Source: DAOTWA01 sp034435955
GTDB lineage: Bacteria > Chloroflexota > Anaerolineae > Anaerolineales > Anaerolineaceae
NCBI GenBank assembly: GCA_034435955.1
Contig: DAOTWA010000059.1
Span: 1 to 64,000 of the forward strand
Length of the DNA: 64,000 nt
Reading direction: 5' to 3'
Shown: one piece after another, positions 7,773 to 16,423 of the stretch
How the letters are laid out: each line of letters begins with the position of its first letter
Numbering within the stretch: the first letter of the stretch is position 1
Program-made: the position numbers and the translations under genes
Notes under the pieces: generated by a model
Databases searched by the model: none
What the model saw: the letters and a program-made list of their open reading frames with translations, nothing else
Told to the model about the DNA's origin: nothing

Positions 7773-9494
7773 ATGGCTGTCATTCGATCAGAGGTCCGCA
7801 GCGGCGTCTATTATGACTCGGCTGTCCTCATGCAGTTGCAGCGTTCTCTGGCTGGTTTGCCGGGTGTTCAAGATGCCGGCGTGATCATGGGCACCGAACC
7901 CAATAAAGATCTCCTAGCTCACATCGATCTGCTCACCCCAGAGGTGCAGGCCTCTAAGCCGGACGATTTGGTGATCGTCGTGCGGGCGGAGGACGAAAAA
8001 TTTGCCCAGGAAGCACTCGGCCAGGTGGACGCGCTGCTCAGCCGTCGCAAGGCGGGCATCGAGCAGGAATATCGCCCGCGCAGCCTGGAGAACGCGGCGG
8101 AAATGCTGCCTCAGGCGGATTGGGTGCTGGTTTCGGTAGCGGGACGCTACGCCGGTGCAGTAGCCAGGGAAGCCATGCAACTGGGCAAGCATGTTTTCCT
8201 GTTCAGCGATAATGTGCCGGTCGAAGAGGAAATCTCGCTCAAAGCGCAGTCGGCCGAGCTTGGCCTCCTGGTGATGGGCCCGGACTGCGGCACCGCGCTG
8301 ATCGGCGGGATTGGCTTGGGTTTCGCCAATAAGGTGCGCAAAGGCCCGATCGGAGTGGTCGCGGCGGCAGGCACCGGTTTACAGCAGGTTACCTCGCGCA
8401 TCCACCAGTTGGGAGGCGGGGTGACCTTTGGCATCGGCACCGGCGGACGCGACATGTCCGAGAAGGTGGGAGCCGCTACGTTCCGCCAGGGGATCGATGC
8501 GCTCAGCCGTGACCCCGATACGAAGGTGATCGTGCTGGTATCCAAACCCCCAGCGCCCAAAGTGGCCGATGAGGTATTGAAGGTCGCGCGCCGGGCGGGG
8601 AAACCCGTGGTGGTGAACTTCATCGCGCGGGCTAACGCTACCCCCAGAATCGACAATATTTATTTTGCCGGCAGTTTAGACGAAGCAGCCGAGCTGGCGG
8701 TTAAGCTGGCGGCGAACCCACCCGCGCTGGAAAGCGACGCCGATCTGCACCTGGAGCGCTTCGCTCCGACGCAGAAGTATCTGCGCGGCCTGTTCTCCGG
8801 CGGAACGCTGGCGTACGAGGCGCAGCACCTGCTGACAGGATACGTGCCGCGGGTGTACGCCAACGCGCCAATCGACAAGGAGCTTAAGCTACCCAATTCC
8901 TTCGTCAGCCAGGAGCATACCATTGTCGACCTGGGCGAGGATGAATTCACCGTTGGCCGCCTGCACCCGATGATGGACAATGATCTGCGCATCCGTCGCC
9001 TCCTGGAAGAAGCGGACGATCCGAGTGTGGCGGTGATCATGCTGGATGTGGTCATCGGTTACGGTTCGCACCCCGATCCCGCCTCGGAGCTCGCCCCGGC
9101 CATCGCCAAAGCGCAGGCCAAAGCACGCGAGGCTGGCCGTTACATCGAATTCGTGGCGGTGGTGACCGGCACAGACGAGGACCCTCAAAACCTGAACCAT
9201 CAGATCGAACAGCTCAAAGCGGTCGGCGTCCACGTCGAAACCAGCAACGAAGCCATGGTGCGCTATGCTGGACGTCTGTTGCGGGCGTTGGGCGAAGCCG
9301 AAGTGGTCGAGAAACCGTTCGAAGAGGTGGACCTGGCCAAGCTGAAGCGTCCGCTGGCAGCCATCAACGTTGGACTGGAATCCTTTGCCGAGAACCTGAA
9401 AGCCCAGGGTGTCCCGGTGGTGCAAGTAGACTGGCGGCCTCCGGCAGGCGGCAACGAAAGGCTGGCAGCCATTCTGGCGCGGATGAAGAAGTAA
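7773..9494 (+). CDS. allF: Oxamic transcarbamylase subunit AllF (FdrA family)
   Basis: A 573-residue FdrA-family protein, related to the alpha subunit of succinyl-CoA synthetase. In E. coli FdrA (AllF), with YlbE (AllG) and YlbF (AllH), makes oxamic transcarbamylase, which converts oxalurate and phosphate to oxamate and carbamoyl phosphate in anaerobic allantoin use. Visible are the FdrA N-terminus SEVRSGVYYDSAVLMQLQR, a CoA-ligase-like Rossmann part (MGPDCGTALIGGIGLGFAN near residue 168; GVVAAAGTGLQQVTSRIHQLGGG) and the flavodoxin-like C-terminal part with MLDVVIGYGSHPDP. Length agrees with E. coli FdrA (555). It is followed 47 bases later by allG, and the DUF2877 partner lies at 25140. Family assignment is firm; the actual carbamoylated substrate here is inferred. 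Confidence 0.88.
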   Translation: MAVIRSEVRSGVYYDSAVLMQLQRSLAGLPGVQDAGVIMGTEPNKDLLAHIDLLTPEVQASKPDDLVIVVRAEDEKFAQEALGQVDALLSRRKAGIEQEYRPRSLENAAEMLPQADWVLVSVAGRYAGAVAREAMQLGKHVFLFSDNVPVEEEISLKAQSAELGLLVMGPDCGTALIGGIGLGFANKVRKGPIGVVAAAGTGLQQVTSRIHQLGGGVTFGIGTGGRDMSEKVGAATFRQGIDALSRDPDTKVIVLVSKPPAPKVADEVLKVARRAGKPVVVNFIARANATPRIDNIYFAGSLDEAAELAVKLAANPPALESDADLHLERFAPTQKYLRGLFSGGTLAYEAQHLLTGYVPRVYANAPIDKELKLPNSFVSQEHTIVDLGEDEFTVGRLHPMMDNDLRIRRLLEEADDPSVAVIMLDVVIGYGSHPDPASELAPAIAKAQAKAREAGRYIEFVAVVTGTDEDPQNLNHQIEQLKAVGVHVETSNEAMVRYAGRLLRALGEAEVVEKPFEEVDLAKLKRPLAAINVGLESFAENLKAQGVPVVQVDWRPPAGGNERLAAILARMKK

Positions 9495-9541
9495 AGCACT
9501 GTTCAAAACAACCATAACACATCGTTTGGGGAGGAAGCGAT

Positions 9542-10786
9542 ATGGTCGACATTGAGAAAGCCAATGCTCATGTGGTCGAGAAGTTTATGGAAGCCCGCCC
9601 GGTCTTGGTGGGAGTGGCCAAAGCGCTGGACGTCATTCCGGGAATGCGCCCTGATTTGCTCCTGCACGCCGGCCCGCCGGTCACCTGGGAGCGTATGGCT
9701 GGACCAATGAAGGGCGCGATGGTCGGAGCGTTGATCTTCGAAGGCAAAGCTAAAGATTGGGACCAGGCCGAAGGAATGCTCAAATCCGGCCAGATCCGTT
9801 ACGAACCCTGCCACCACCACGCCAGTGTGGGGCCGATGGCAGGGGTGATCTCACCCTCTATGATGGTTTACATCGTCGAAAATAAAACCGACGGCAACAA
9901 GGCCTACTCCGGGTTGAATGAAGGGCGGGGTAAGGTCCTGCGTATGGGAGCGTACTCGCCAGAGGTGATTGCGAAACTGCAGTGGATGAACGATGTGCTT
10001 GGCCCCACAGTGGACAAAGCGTTGGACAGAATGGGCGGGATCGACATGCGCTCCCTGCTGGCCAAGGCCCTGCATATGGGCGACGACGGCCACAATCGCC
10101 TGGACGCAGCCTCGGTATTGTTCACTACCAGCCTTGCGCCCCACATTGTCAAAGCGGCCAAGGATGTCGACACGGCCTCTGAAGTGATCCGTTTCCTGGG
10201 TGAAAACGCGTTAAGCGTCCTGAATCCGGTGATGGCAGCTTGTAAGACGATGACGGATGCGGGCGCCAACGTGGAGGGGAGCACGATTGTGACCGTGATG
10301 GCGCGCAATGGCACCGACTTCGGCATCCGCGTGAGTGGGCTGGGCGACCAGTGGTTCACCGGCCCGGCCGGCAAGGTGAAGGCGCTCTACTTCCCTGGTT
10401 TCACCGAGAAGGACGCCAATCCGGACATCGGCGACAGCACGATTACCGAAACGTCTGGTATCGGCGGCTTCGCCATGGCTGCTGCGCCCGCAATCGTGAC
10501 TTTCATCAGCGGCACACCCAAGGATGCCATTAATACGACGCTGGACATGTACGAGATCACCTATGCCGAGCACAAGTATTTCACCATCCCGGCCCTGGAT
10601 TTCCGCGGCACGCCGACCGGTATCGACATCCGCAAGGTAATCGAGAAAAACATGCTGCCGCGGGTGAATACGGGTGTGGCGCACAAGGATCCCGGCGTCG
10701 GGCAGGTAGGCGCTGGTGTGGTGACCCCTCCGATGAACATCTTCGAGGATGCCTTGATGGCTTTCGCCGAGAAGTATGGAATTTGA
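9542..10786 (+). CDS. allG: Oxamic transcarbamylase subunit AllG (YlbE, DUF1116)
   Basis: A 414-residue DUF1116 protein, the YlbE/AllG partner of FdrA. Typical segments are ARPVLVGVAKALDVIPGM (residues 18-35), the His-rich patch YEPCHHHASVGPMAGVISPSM near residues 87-107, ARNGTDFGIRVSGLG near residue 257 and the C-terminal GVGQVGAGVVTPPMNIFEDAL. Start ATG 9542 follows GGGGAGGAAGCG. It is co-transcribed with allF and precedes the double cyclase by 43 bases, so carbamoyl transfer and ring opening are probably linked steps. No carbamate kinase, the usual next step for making ATP from carbamoyl phosphate, is visible in this window. Confidence 0.88.
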   Translation: MVDIEKANAHVVEKFMEARPVLVGVAKALDVIPGMRPDLLLHAGPPVTWERMAGPMKGAMVGALIFEGKAKDWDQAEGMLKSGQIRYEPCHHHASVGPMAGVISPSMMVYIVENKTDGNKAYSGLNEGRGKVLRMGAYSPEVIAKLQWMNDVLGPTVDKALDRMGGIDMRSLLAKALHMGDDGHNRLDAASVLFTTSLAPHIVKAAKDVDTASEVIRFLGENALSVLNPVMAACKTMTDAGANVEGSTIVTVMARNGTDFGIRVSGLGDQWFTGPAGKVKALYFPGFTEKDANPDIGDSTITETSGIGGFAMAAAPAIVTFISGTPKDAINTTLDMYEITYAEHKYFTIPALDFRGTPTGIDIRKVIEKNMLPRVNTGVAHKDPGVGQVGAGVVTPPMNIFEDALMAFAEKYGI

Positions 10787-10829
10787 TCTCATAAAACGAA
10801 CTCCATTCCAAATTCCATGGGAGGATTAG

Positions 10830-12503
10830 ATGGACAGAGAAACGTTCGTCAAGATGCTGTCTGAAGCCAAGCTTTACGACCTGACCCAGGGGTGCAGCAT
10901 CTTCACGCCACCATGGCCGGGCGAAAAAGCCCTGGAGGTCCACTTTTTCAAGCGCGTCACCGGGGCGTACGGCGGCGGCCAGGGCGCCAACGGTCAGATT
11001 TTAAACTGGAGCAACACGGTCGGCACTCACCTGGTGGGCGAGACGGCATTCCACTCAGGCGGGCGCCCGATCAGCGATATCCCACTGCGCGAGTTGTGCG
11101 GACCGGGCGTGGTGGTAGACATCTCCGACATGGTCTCGGATTACAGCGTGTACACGCCGGAGATGATCATGAAAAAGGCTGATGTACACAAAGGTGATAT
11201 TCTGATTATCAACACAGGTTACCACCGCTATTCCTGGGACCAGCCGGATGTGGTCAACCCCCAGGCGCAGGGCGGCGTGGAATCCAAGGAGTTCGGTTTC
11301 CTGGTGCGCCACCCCGGCCCGTCCATGGATTTCTACCGTTGGGCGCTGGACATGAAGCTGAAAGTGATCGGGGTGGATTGCGGCAGCGCCGAACATCCAA
11401 TGAATACGCCAATCCGCCGCATGCACGAGAATCACTTCAAGAACGCCGAGGAGAAGCTGCAGCGCGAATACGGCAAGACGTGGGACGAGATGTTCCCCCA
11501 GGGCGAATATTACGAGCTGACCCACATCACCATGCCCAAGGCGCACTTGCTGCTGGCCGAGTCGATCGTGGGTGACATCGACAAGCTGAAGAACCAGCGT
11601 GCGTGGATTGCCATTATGCCCATTCCATTTATGGAAGTCGAGACGGCCTGGGCGCGGGTGGCGGCTTACCAGCCTCCGGATTGGATGAGCGAGGCCGATT
11701 TCTACGCCGAAATGGATAAGGCCGAGATGCTCGATCTGACGGTGCCCTTCAGTGTGCAGACGCCGCAGTGGCTGAACTACGTCCCGCTGAGCGTGACCTA
11801 CACCAAACGGGTGGGTGGACAGTTCTTTGGCATGGGGCGCAATGGATCGATCTGCAATGCCAGCATCCACCTCGGCACGCACATGGATGGCGAGAAGCAC
11901 TTCTACCCGGCCGGGCGTACGATCGGCCAGGTGCCGCTGGAGGAATGGGTGGGACCAGGGGTAATCGCCGATATTTCCCATCTAGTCAGCGATTCCAGCG
12001 TCTATACGCCCAAGATGATCCATGATGTGGTGGACATACGCAAGGGCGATATCCTGATCATCAAGACCGGCTGGCACAAGTTCGGCTGGAACAGCCCTGA
12101 TTCGGACGAGTTCCGCTACATGGTGAAACATCCAGGTCCCTCGCCCGACTTCTCCAAATGGGCAGCAGACATGCAGATCAAGTGGATCGGCGTGGATGCC
12201 GTCTCGGCCGACCATCCGATGAACACGATCATGCGCATCTGGCATCCGAAGACTTTCGCTGAAGCGAATGCCAAATTAATGCGCGACTTCGGTAAGGATT
12301 GGGATCAGATGTACCCGCTGGATTCCTATTACCAGGACATGCACCTCAATCTTTTCCCGAAGAAGATAGTGCATGCTGAGAACCTGGCCGGCGACATCGC
12401 CCGAGCGCCCAGCGGGAGATACTACATCGGATGCTACCTGCAGAAGGCGATGGAAGCCGAATCGATGTGGGGCCGCTTCGTGGCTTTCAAAGAAGGCTCC
12501 TGA
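10830..12503 (+). CDS. Fused double cyclase-family (kynurenine formamidase-like) hydrolase
   Basis: 557 residues forming two tandem cyclase-family domains (about 1-280 and 285-557). Family members, such as kynurenine formamidase and isatin hydrolase, are metal-dependent amide hydrolases using a H-x-G-T-H-x-D-x-x-x-H-F motif. The C-terminal domain has it intact (H347, H351, D353, H357 in HLGTHMDGEKHF). In the N-terminal domain only H67 survives: the equivalents of the other three are T63, V69 and A73, so this half is probably catalytically dead and structural or regulatory. Both halves keep the IGVD-x-x-SAxHPMNT segment. The single-domain relative at 34662 shares the unusual D-G-E in place of D-x-P. 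Its place after allFG suggests it opens a cyclic amide whose product is handled by the transcarbamylase. Confidence 0.85.
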   Translation: MDRETFVKMLSEAKLYDLTQGCSIFTPPWPGEKALEVHFFKRVTGAYGGGQGANGQILNWSNTVGTHLVGETAFHSGGRPISDIPLRELCGPGVVVDISDMVSDYSVYTPEMIMKKADVHKGDILIINTGYHRYSWDQPDVVNPQAQGGVESKEFGFLVRHPGPSMDFYRWALDMKLKVIGVDCGSAEHPMNTPIRRMHENHFKNAEEKLQREYGKTWDEMFPQGEYYELTHITMPKAHLLLAESIVGDIDKLKNQRAWIAIMPIPFMEVETAWARVAAYQPPDWMSEADFYAEMDKAEMLDLTVPFSVQTPQWLNYVPLSVTYTKRVGGQFFGMGRNGSICNASIHLGTHMDGEKHFYPAGRTIGQVPLEEWVGPGVIADISHLVSDSSVYTPKMIHDVVDIRKGDILIIKTGWHKFGWNSPDSDEFRYMVKHPGPSPDFSKWAADMQIKWIGVDAVSADHPMNTIMRIWHPKTFAEANAKLMRDFGKDWDQMYPLDSYYQDMHLNLFPKKIVHAENLAGDIARAPSGRYYIGCYLQKAMEAESMWGRFVAFKEGS

Positions 12504-12566
12504 TCGGTTTGGATGTCAACCTCCAGACGGTAAATAAGGAGGCTCGTTAATTTTGAGAGTGGAAGG

Positions 12567-12599
12567 CTCTCATCGATGAGAGGCATGGGTGCTGCACCC
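12567..12599. promoter_or_regulatory. Two adjacent perfect palindromes before the Mo-hydroxylase genes
   Basis: CTCTCATCGATGAGAG (12567-12582) is a perfect 16-bp palindrome. It is followed four bases later by GGGTGC-T-GCACCC (12587-12599). They lie in the 120-base gap between the double cyclase and the FAD-subunit gene, just before the GACGAGGAGG ribosome-binding site. They may be an operator or RNA hairpins for differential expression or mRNA processing; there is no T-run. Confidence 0.45.
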
Positions 12600-12623
12600 T
12601 TGCGACGAGGAGGTTGTTGGTAG

Positions 12624-13496
12624 ATGAAACCAGCTCCATTTGAATACTATGCACCTCGAAGCGTGGAGGAAGCCCTCGACCAGCTCGCCGAGCTGGGTTA
12701 CGCCGGCAAAGTCCTGGCAGGCGGGCAAAGCCTGATCCCGACCATGAACTTTCGCATGGCGCGGCCCTCCGCGCTGGTGGATCTTAACCGCATTCCCGAA
12801 TTACAGTACATCCGGCCAACCAGCGACGATGGCCTGGCGATCGGGACGATGACCCGCGACAGCGCCGTGGAGCACAGCCAGGAGGTCTTGCGCCGCTTCC
12901 CGCTGATCGGCGAGGTGATGCCGAATATCGCCCACCCCCAGATCCGCAACCGCGGCACCTTCGGGGGCGCCATCGCCCACGCGGACCCTGCCGGGCAACT
13001 CCCGGCCATATCCATCGCACTCAATGCGAACTTGAAGGTGCTGAAGAAGGGCAGCGAACGCTGGGTTCCGGCCGAGGAATTCTTCCTGGGACCCTTCACC
13101 ACGGTGATCGAACCAGACGAGATGCTGGCCGAGGTGCTCCTGCCGGCATTGCCGCCGCGCACTGGCGCCAGTTACCAGCAGGTCTCACGCCAGCGTGGGG
13201 GGTACGCTCAGGCGGCGGTGGCTTCGGTGGTGACGCTGGATGAGGACGGGCGCTGCAAACAGGTGCGCATGGTGATGATCAGCGTGGCCGACACGCCGGC
13301 GCTTTCAAAGGCCGCTGTCAGAATCCTGGAGGGACAAAAGCCCACCCCAGAGGCATTCAAGGAAGTTGCAGAAGCCGTACAGGCGGAGATCGATCCAGGA
13401 ACAGATGTGCACGCTACGGCAGATTACCGCCGCCAACTGGTCAGGGTATTGGTAAATCGCTCGTTGACCACTGCATTTGCCAGGGCGGCGCTGTGA
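12624..13496 (+). CDS. Xanthine dehydrogenase-family FAD-binding subunit (CoxM-like), set A
   Basis: A 290-residue FAD-binding medium subunit of a molybdenum hydroxylase. The two FAD motifs are present: AGGQSLIP (residues 32-39) and TFGGAIAHADP (about residues 112-122). The N-terminal APFEYYAPRSVEEALDQL is typical of CoxM/XdhB. It passes electrons from the Fe-S subunit to an external acceptor. It is followed by the Fe-S gene at 13507 and the Mo subunit at 14007, the usual M-S-L order. Start ATG follows GACGAGGAGG with a slightly long spacer. The substrate is unknown. Confidence 0.92.
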   Translation: MKPAPFEYYAPRSVEEALDQLAELGYAGKVLAGGQSLIPTMNFRMARPSALVDLNRIPELQYIRPTSDDGLAIGTMTRDSAVEHSQEVLRRFPLIGEVMPNIAHPQIRNRGTFGGAIAHADPAGQLPAISIALNANLKVLKKGSERWVPAEEFFLGPFTTVIEPDEMLAEVLLPALPPRTGASYQQVSRQRGGYAQAAVASVVTLDEDGRCKQVRMVMISVADTPALSKAAVRILEGQKPTPEAFKEVAEAVQAEIDPGTDVHATADYRRQLVRVLVNRSLTTAFARAAL

Positions 13497-13506
13497 GGAG
13501 GCAGAT

Positions 13507-13989
13507 GTGACCAAACAATACACGATTCGATTAACCGTGAACGGCAGGGAGTATCAGCGCACGGTTGAGCCGAGGCTCCTGCTGGCAGATTTCCTGCGGC
13601 ATGAGTTGAATCTATCCGGCACGCATGTTGGCTGCGAACACGGCATCTGCGGCGCCTGCACCATTTTGTTCGACGGCGAGCCGATGCGTTCCTGCCTGCT
13701 GTTCGCCGTTCAGGCCGATGGGCACGACATCCGCACGGTTGAATCACTCGGGACGCCAGAGCAGTTACACCCGCTCCAGGAAGCATTTAATGAGAAACAC
13801 GCTTTGCAATGCGGGTTCTGCACCCCTGGCTTCCTCATGAGCCTGGTGCCGTTTGTGGAGAGCCATCCGCAACCGAGCGAGGAAGAAATCCGCGAGGCAA
13901 TTGATGGGAATATCTGCCGATGCACCGGCTATGAGAACATAATCGCTGCGGTCAAGCTGGCGACTGAAAAAATGGCTGCGGATCAATGA
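13507..13989 (+). CDS. Xanthine dehydrogenase-family [2Fe-2S] subunit (CoxS-like), set A
   Basis: A 160-residue small subunit carrying two [2Fe-2S] clusters. The plant-ferredoxin-type motif is GCEHGICGACTILFDG with a fourth Cys in RSC. The second motif is CGFC...CRCTGY. It relays electrons from the molybdopterin site to FAD. The frame is open from a TTG at 13477 inside the previous gene, but GTG 13507 has a GAGGAGG site six bases upstream and gives the normal N-terminus. Its stop overlaps an ATG of the next frame (ATGA). Confidence 0.92.
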   Translation: MTKQYTIRLTVNGREYQRTVEPRLLLADFLRHELNLSGTHVGCEHGICGACTILFDGEPMRSCLLFAVQADGHDIRTVESLGTPEQLHPLQEAFNEKHALQCGFCTPGFLMSLVPFVESHPQPSEEEIREAIDGNICRCTGYENIIAAVKLATEKMAADQ

Positions 13990-14006
13990 CAGGAGGAGGA
14001 AGAACC

Positions 14007-16364
14007 GTGGCAGGCAAATTTATCGGCCAACCGATCAAAAGAAAAGAGGACGTCTGGCTTTTAACCGGCAAGGCGGAATTCCTGGACGACATTAACTTAC
14101 CCGGGATGCTTCACGCCGCCTTTCTGCGTAGCGATTATGCCCATGCCCGCATCCTCAAGATCGATTACTCGGCAGCCTTGAGACGTCCCGGTGTAGTGGC
14201 GGTTTATACCGCCCAGGATTTCGGAGATTACTGGCGGCCCGGGCCGCTGCAGGTTCCCCCACCTACGGCCATCAAGGGCTCATTATTTAACGCGAAACCG
14301 CTGGTACCGATTGCCAAGGATAAAGTGCGCTTCTCTGGCGAGCCATTGGCAGTCGTGATCGCTGAGAGTCGTTACATCGCTGAAGATGCCTTCGATGATA
14401 TCGTGGTGGAGATGGAGCCTCTCGAAGCAGTGACGGATTTGGAAAAAGCGTTGGAACCCAATTCGCCCCTGATTCATGAGGATCTGGGCACCAACCTGGC
14501 CGCGAATGTGATCCAGCAGGTGGGCAATTACGATGAGGCCGCTGCCCAGGCGGATGTGGTGATCAAGCGTAAAATTCTGGTCGATCGCGGCGCGGCGGCG
14601 GCCATGGAAAATCGCGGCTTCGTGGTGGACTGGAATGAACGTGCCCAGGAGCTGACCGTCTGGGCGAACACGCAGGCGCCTATCCCGCTGCGCAACGCCA
14701 TCGCAGCGAAGCTGGGGCTGTTCGAAGACCAGGTGCGGGTGATCACACCTTTCATCGGCGGCGGTTTTGGGCCCAAGATCATGACTTCCCAGGCGGATGA
14801 TGTCCTGTTGCCATGGATCGCCATGCGCCTCAAACGCCCGATCAAGTGGGTGGAAGACCGCCGCGAGAACTTCCTGGCAACCACTTCCGAACGCGATCAG
14901 GTGCATTATGCTGAAATCGCCTTAACGAAGGACGGCAAAATCTTGGGAGTGAAGGACGTCTTCTATCACGATACCGGCGCCTATGATCCCTATGGCATGA
15001 CCGTACCGTTGAATACGCAGACCCACACGATCAGCGCCTACGACGTACCGAATTTCTATACCGAAATCAAAATGGTCTTTACCAATAAATTCGTGGTCAC
15101 GCCGGTGCGTGGCGCTGGCCGTCCAGAAGGCGTGTATGTGATGGAGCGCCTGATGGATTATGCCGCCCGTGAATTGAAGATGGACCCTGCCGAAATCCGC
15201 ATGAAAAACCTGCTGCGCCCCGAAAAATTACCCTACCACACCGGGGTGATCGGGCAGGATTTCGTGGAAAACGTGCTCGACAGCGGGGATTACCCCGCAG
15301 CGCTGCGCAAGGCGATGGACATGATCGGCTACGAGAAATTCGTCAAGGAAGAACAGCCGCGTCTGCGCGCTGAGGGGAAACACAAGGGCATCGGCATCGT
15401 GTGCTTCACGGAAGGAACGGCGGTCGGACCTTACGAAGGTGTGCGCATCACGGTCGGAGCAAATGGCAAAGTCAATCTGGTCACGGGCATCAGCACCCAG
15501 GGACAGGGTCATTTCACTTCCCTGGCGCAGATTGTGGCCGAGCAGTTATCTGTCCCGATCGATGACGTCAATGTCATCACCGGTGACACGGGCCACTTTC
15601 ACTGGGGCGCGGGCACTTTTGCCAGCCGCGGCATCACCATCGCCGGTACAGCCGCTTTTTCGGCGGCGACCAAGATACGCGAGAAAGCCATCAAATTGGG
15701 CAGCAAGTATCTCGGTGTTCCAGAAGATCAAATCGAGCTCAGCGAGGGGAAAATCATCGTAAAAGGAGACCCGGCTACGTTTATCACCCTAGGTGATATG
15801 GCCATGCGGGCCAACCCAACGCGCGGGGTCGTCGAGCCTGGGGTGGAACCAGGTCTGGAAGCCGTGGCTTATTACGGGCCGCCGCATGGCGCAACCGGCT
15901 ACGGGTCTGTCGCCATGATCGTGGATGTGGACCCGGAGACCATGAAAGTGAAAGTCGAACGCTTCGTGATCGTGCACGATTGCGGCACGATAGTCAACCC
16001 GCTGATTGTTGAGGGCCAGATTCTCGGCGGGATGTCCATGGGTCTGGGGCAATCCTTCTTTGAGCAGATGGTTTACGATGAAAATGCTCAACTGTTGAGC
16101 GCCTCTTTCATGGACTATCTCATGCCGCAGGCGACCGACATGCCCGAGAAAATAGAGATCGGTCATTTAGCCACCCCAAGTCCACTTAATCCGTTGGGGA
16201 TTAAGGGGGTGGGAGAAGCAGGCGCTATCCCAACGCCGCCGGCTTTTGCCCAGGCGGTGGAAAACGCGCTGGCCGATTTCGGGTTACAAATCATGGAGAC
16301 GCCGCTTTCACCGAGCAAACTGTTCGGTCTGGCAAGGCAGGCAAGACAGGGAAAGGGAGAGTAA
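14007..16364 (+). CDS. Xanthine dehydrogenase-family molybdenum-binding subunit (CoxL-like), set A
   Basis: The catalytic molybdopterin subunit, 785 residues from GTG 14007, chosen because AGGAGGAGGA lies seven bases upstream; ATG 13986 is an alternative adding seven residues. Features are the N-terminal a/b-hammerhead (FLDDINLPGMLHAAF), the Mo-cofactor loop GGGFGPKIMTS near residue 250 and the C-terminal GVGEAGAIPTPPA holding the catalytic Glu. The active-site loop reads PVRGAGRPEG rather than the AYRCSFR of true CO dehydrogenase, so in spite of the cox-like gene order it is not a form I CO dehydrogenase. It probably hydroxylates an N-heterocycle or aldehyde. Context with a uracil-type permease favours a pyrimidine- or purine-like ring. 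Confidence 0.9.
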   Translation: MAGKFIGQPIKRKEDVWLLTGKAEFLDDINLPGMLHAAFLRSDYAHARILKIDYSAALRRPGVVAVYTAQDFGDYWRPGPLQVPPPTAIKGSLFNAKPLVPIAKDKVRFSGEPLAVVIAESRYIAEDAFDDIVVEMEPLEAVTDLEKALEPNSPLIHEDLGTNLAANVIQQVGNYDEAAAQADVVIKRKILVDRGAAAAMENRGFVVDWNERAQELTVWANTQAPIPLRNAIAAKLGLFEDQVRVITPFIGGGFGPKIMTSQADDVLLPWIAMRLKRPIKWVEDRRENFLATTSERDQVHYAEIALTKDGKILGVKDVFYHDTGAYDPYGMTVPLNTQTHTISAYDVPNFYTEIKMVFTNKFVVTPVRGAGRPEGVYVMERLMDYAARELKMDPAEIRMKNLLRPEKLPYHTGVIGQDFVENVLDSGDYPAALRKAMDMIGYEKFVKEEQPRLRAEGKHKGIGIVCFTEGTAVGPYEGVRITVGANGKVNLVTGISTQGQGHFTSLAQIVAEQLSVPIDDVNVITGDTGHFHWGAGTFASRGITIAGTAAFSAATKIREKAIKLGSKYLGVPEDQIELSEGKIIVKGDPATFITLGDMAMRANPTRGVVEPGVEPGLEAVAYYGPPHGATGYGSVAMIVDVDPETMKVKVERFVIVHDCGTIVNPLIVEGQILGGMSMGLGQSFFEQMVYDENAQLLSASFMDYLMPQATDMPEKIEIGHLATPSPLNPLGIKGVGEAGAIPTPPAFAQAVENALADFGLQIMETPLSPSKLFGLARQARQGKGE

Positions 16365-16423
16365 TAAGGCCAATCTTGGGCTGAAATAGAGAACCATACA
16401 ATAAAACAGGAGGAAAGGTTTCC

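Noticed and set aside
13986..16364. CO dehydrogenase large subunit
   Set aside because: The loop that carries the active-site Cys in CoxL (AYRCSFR) reads PVRGAGRPEG.
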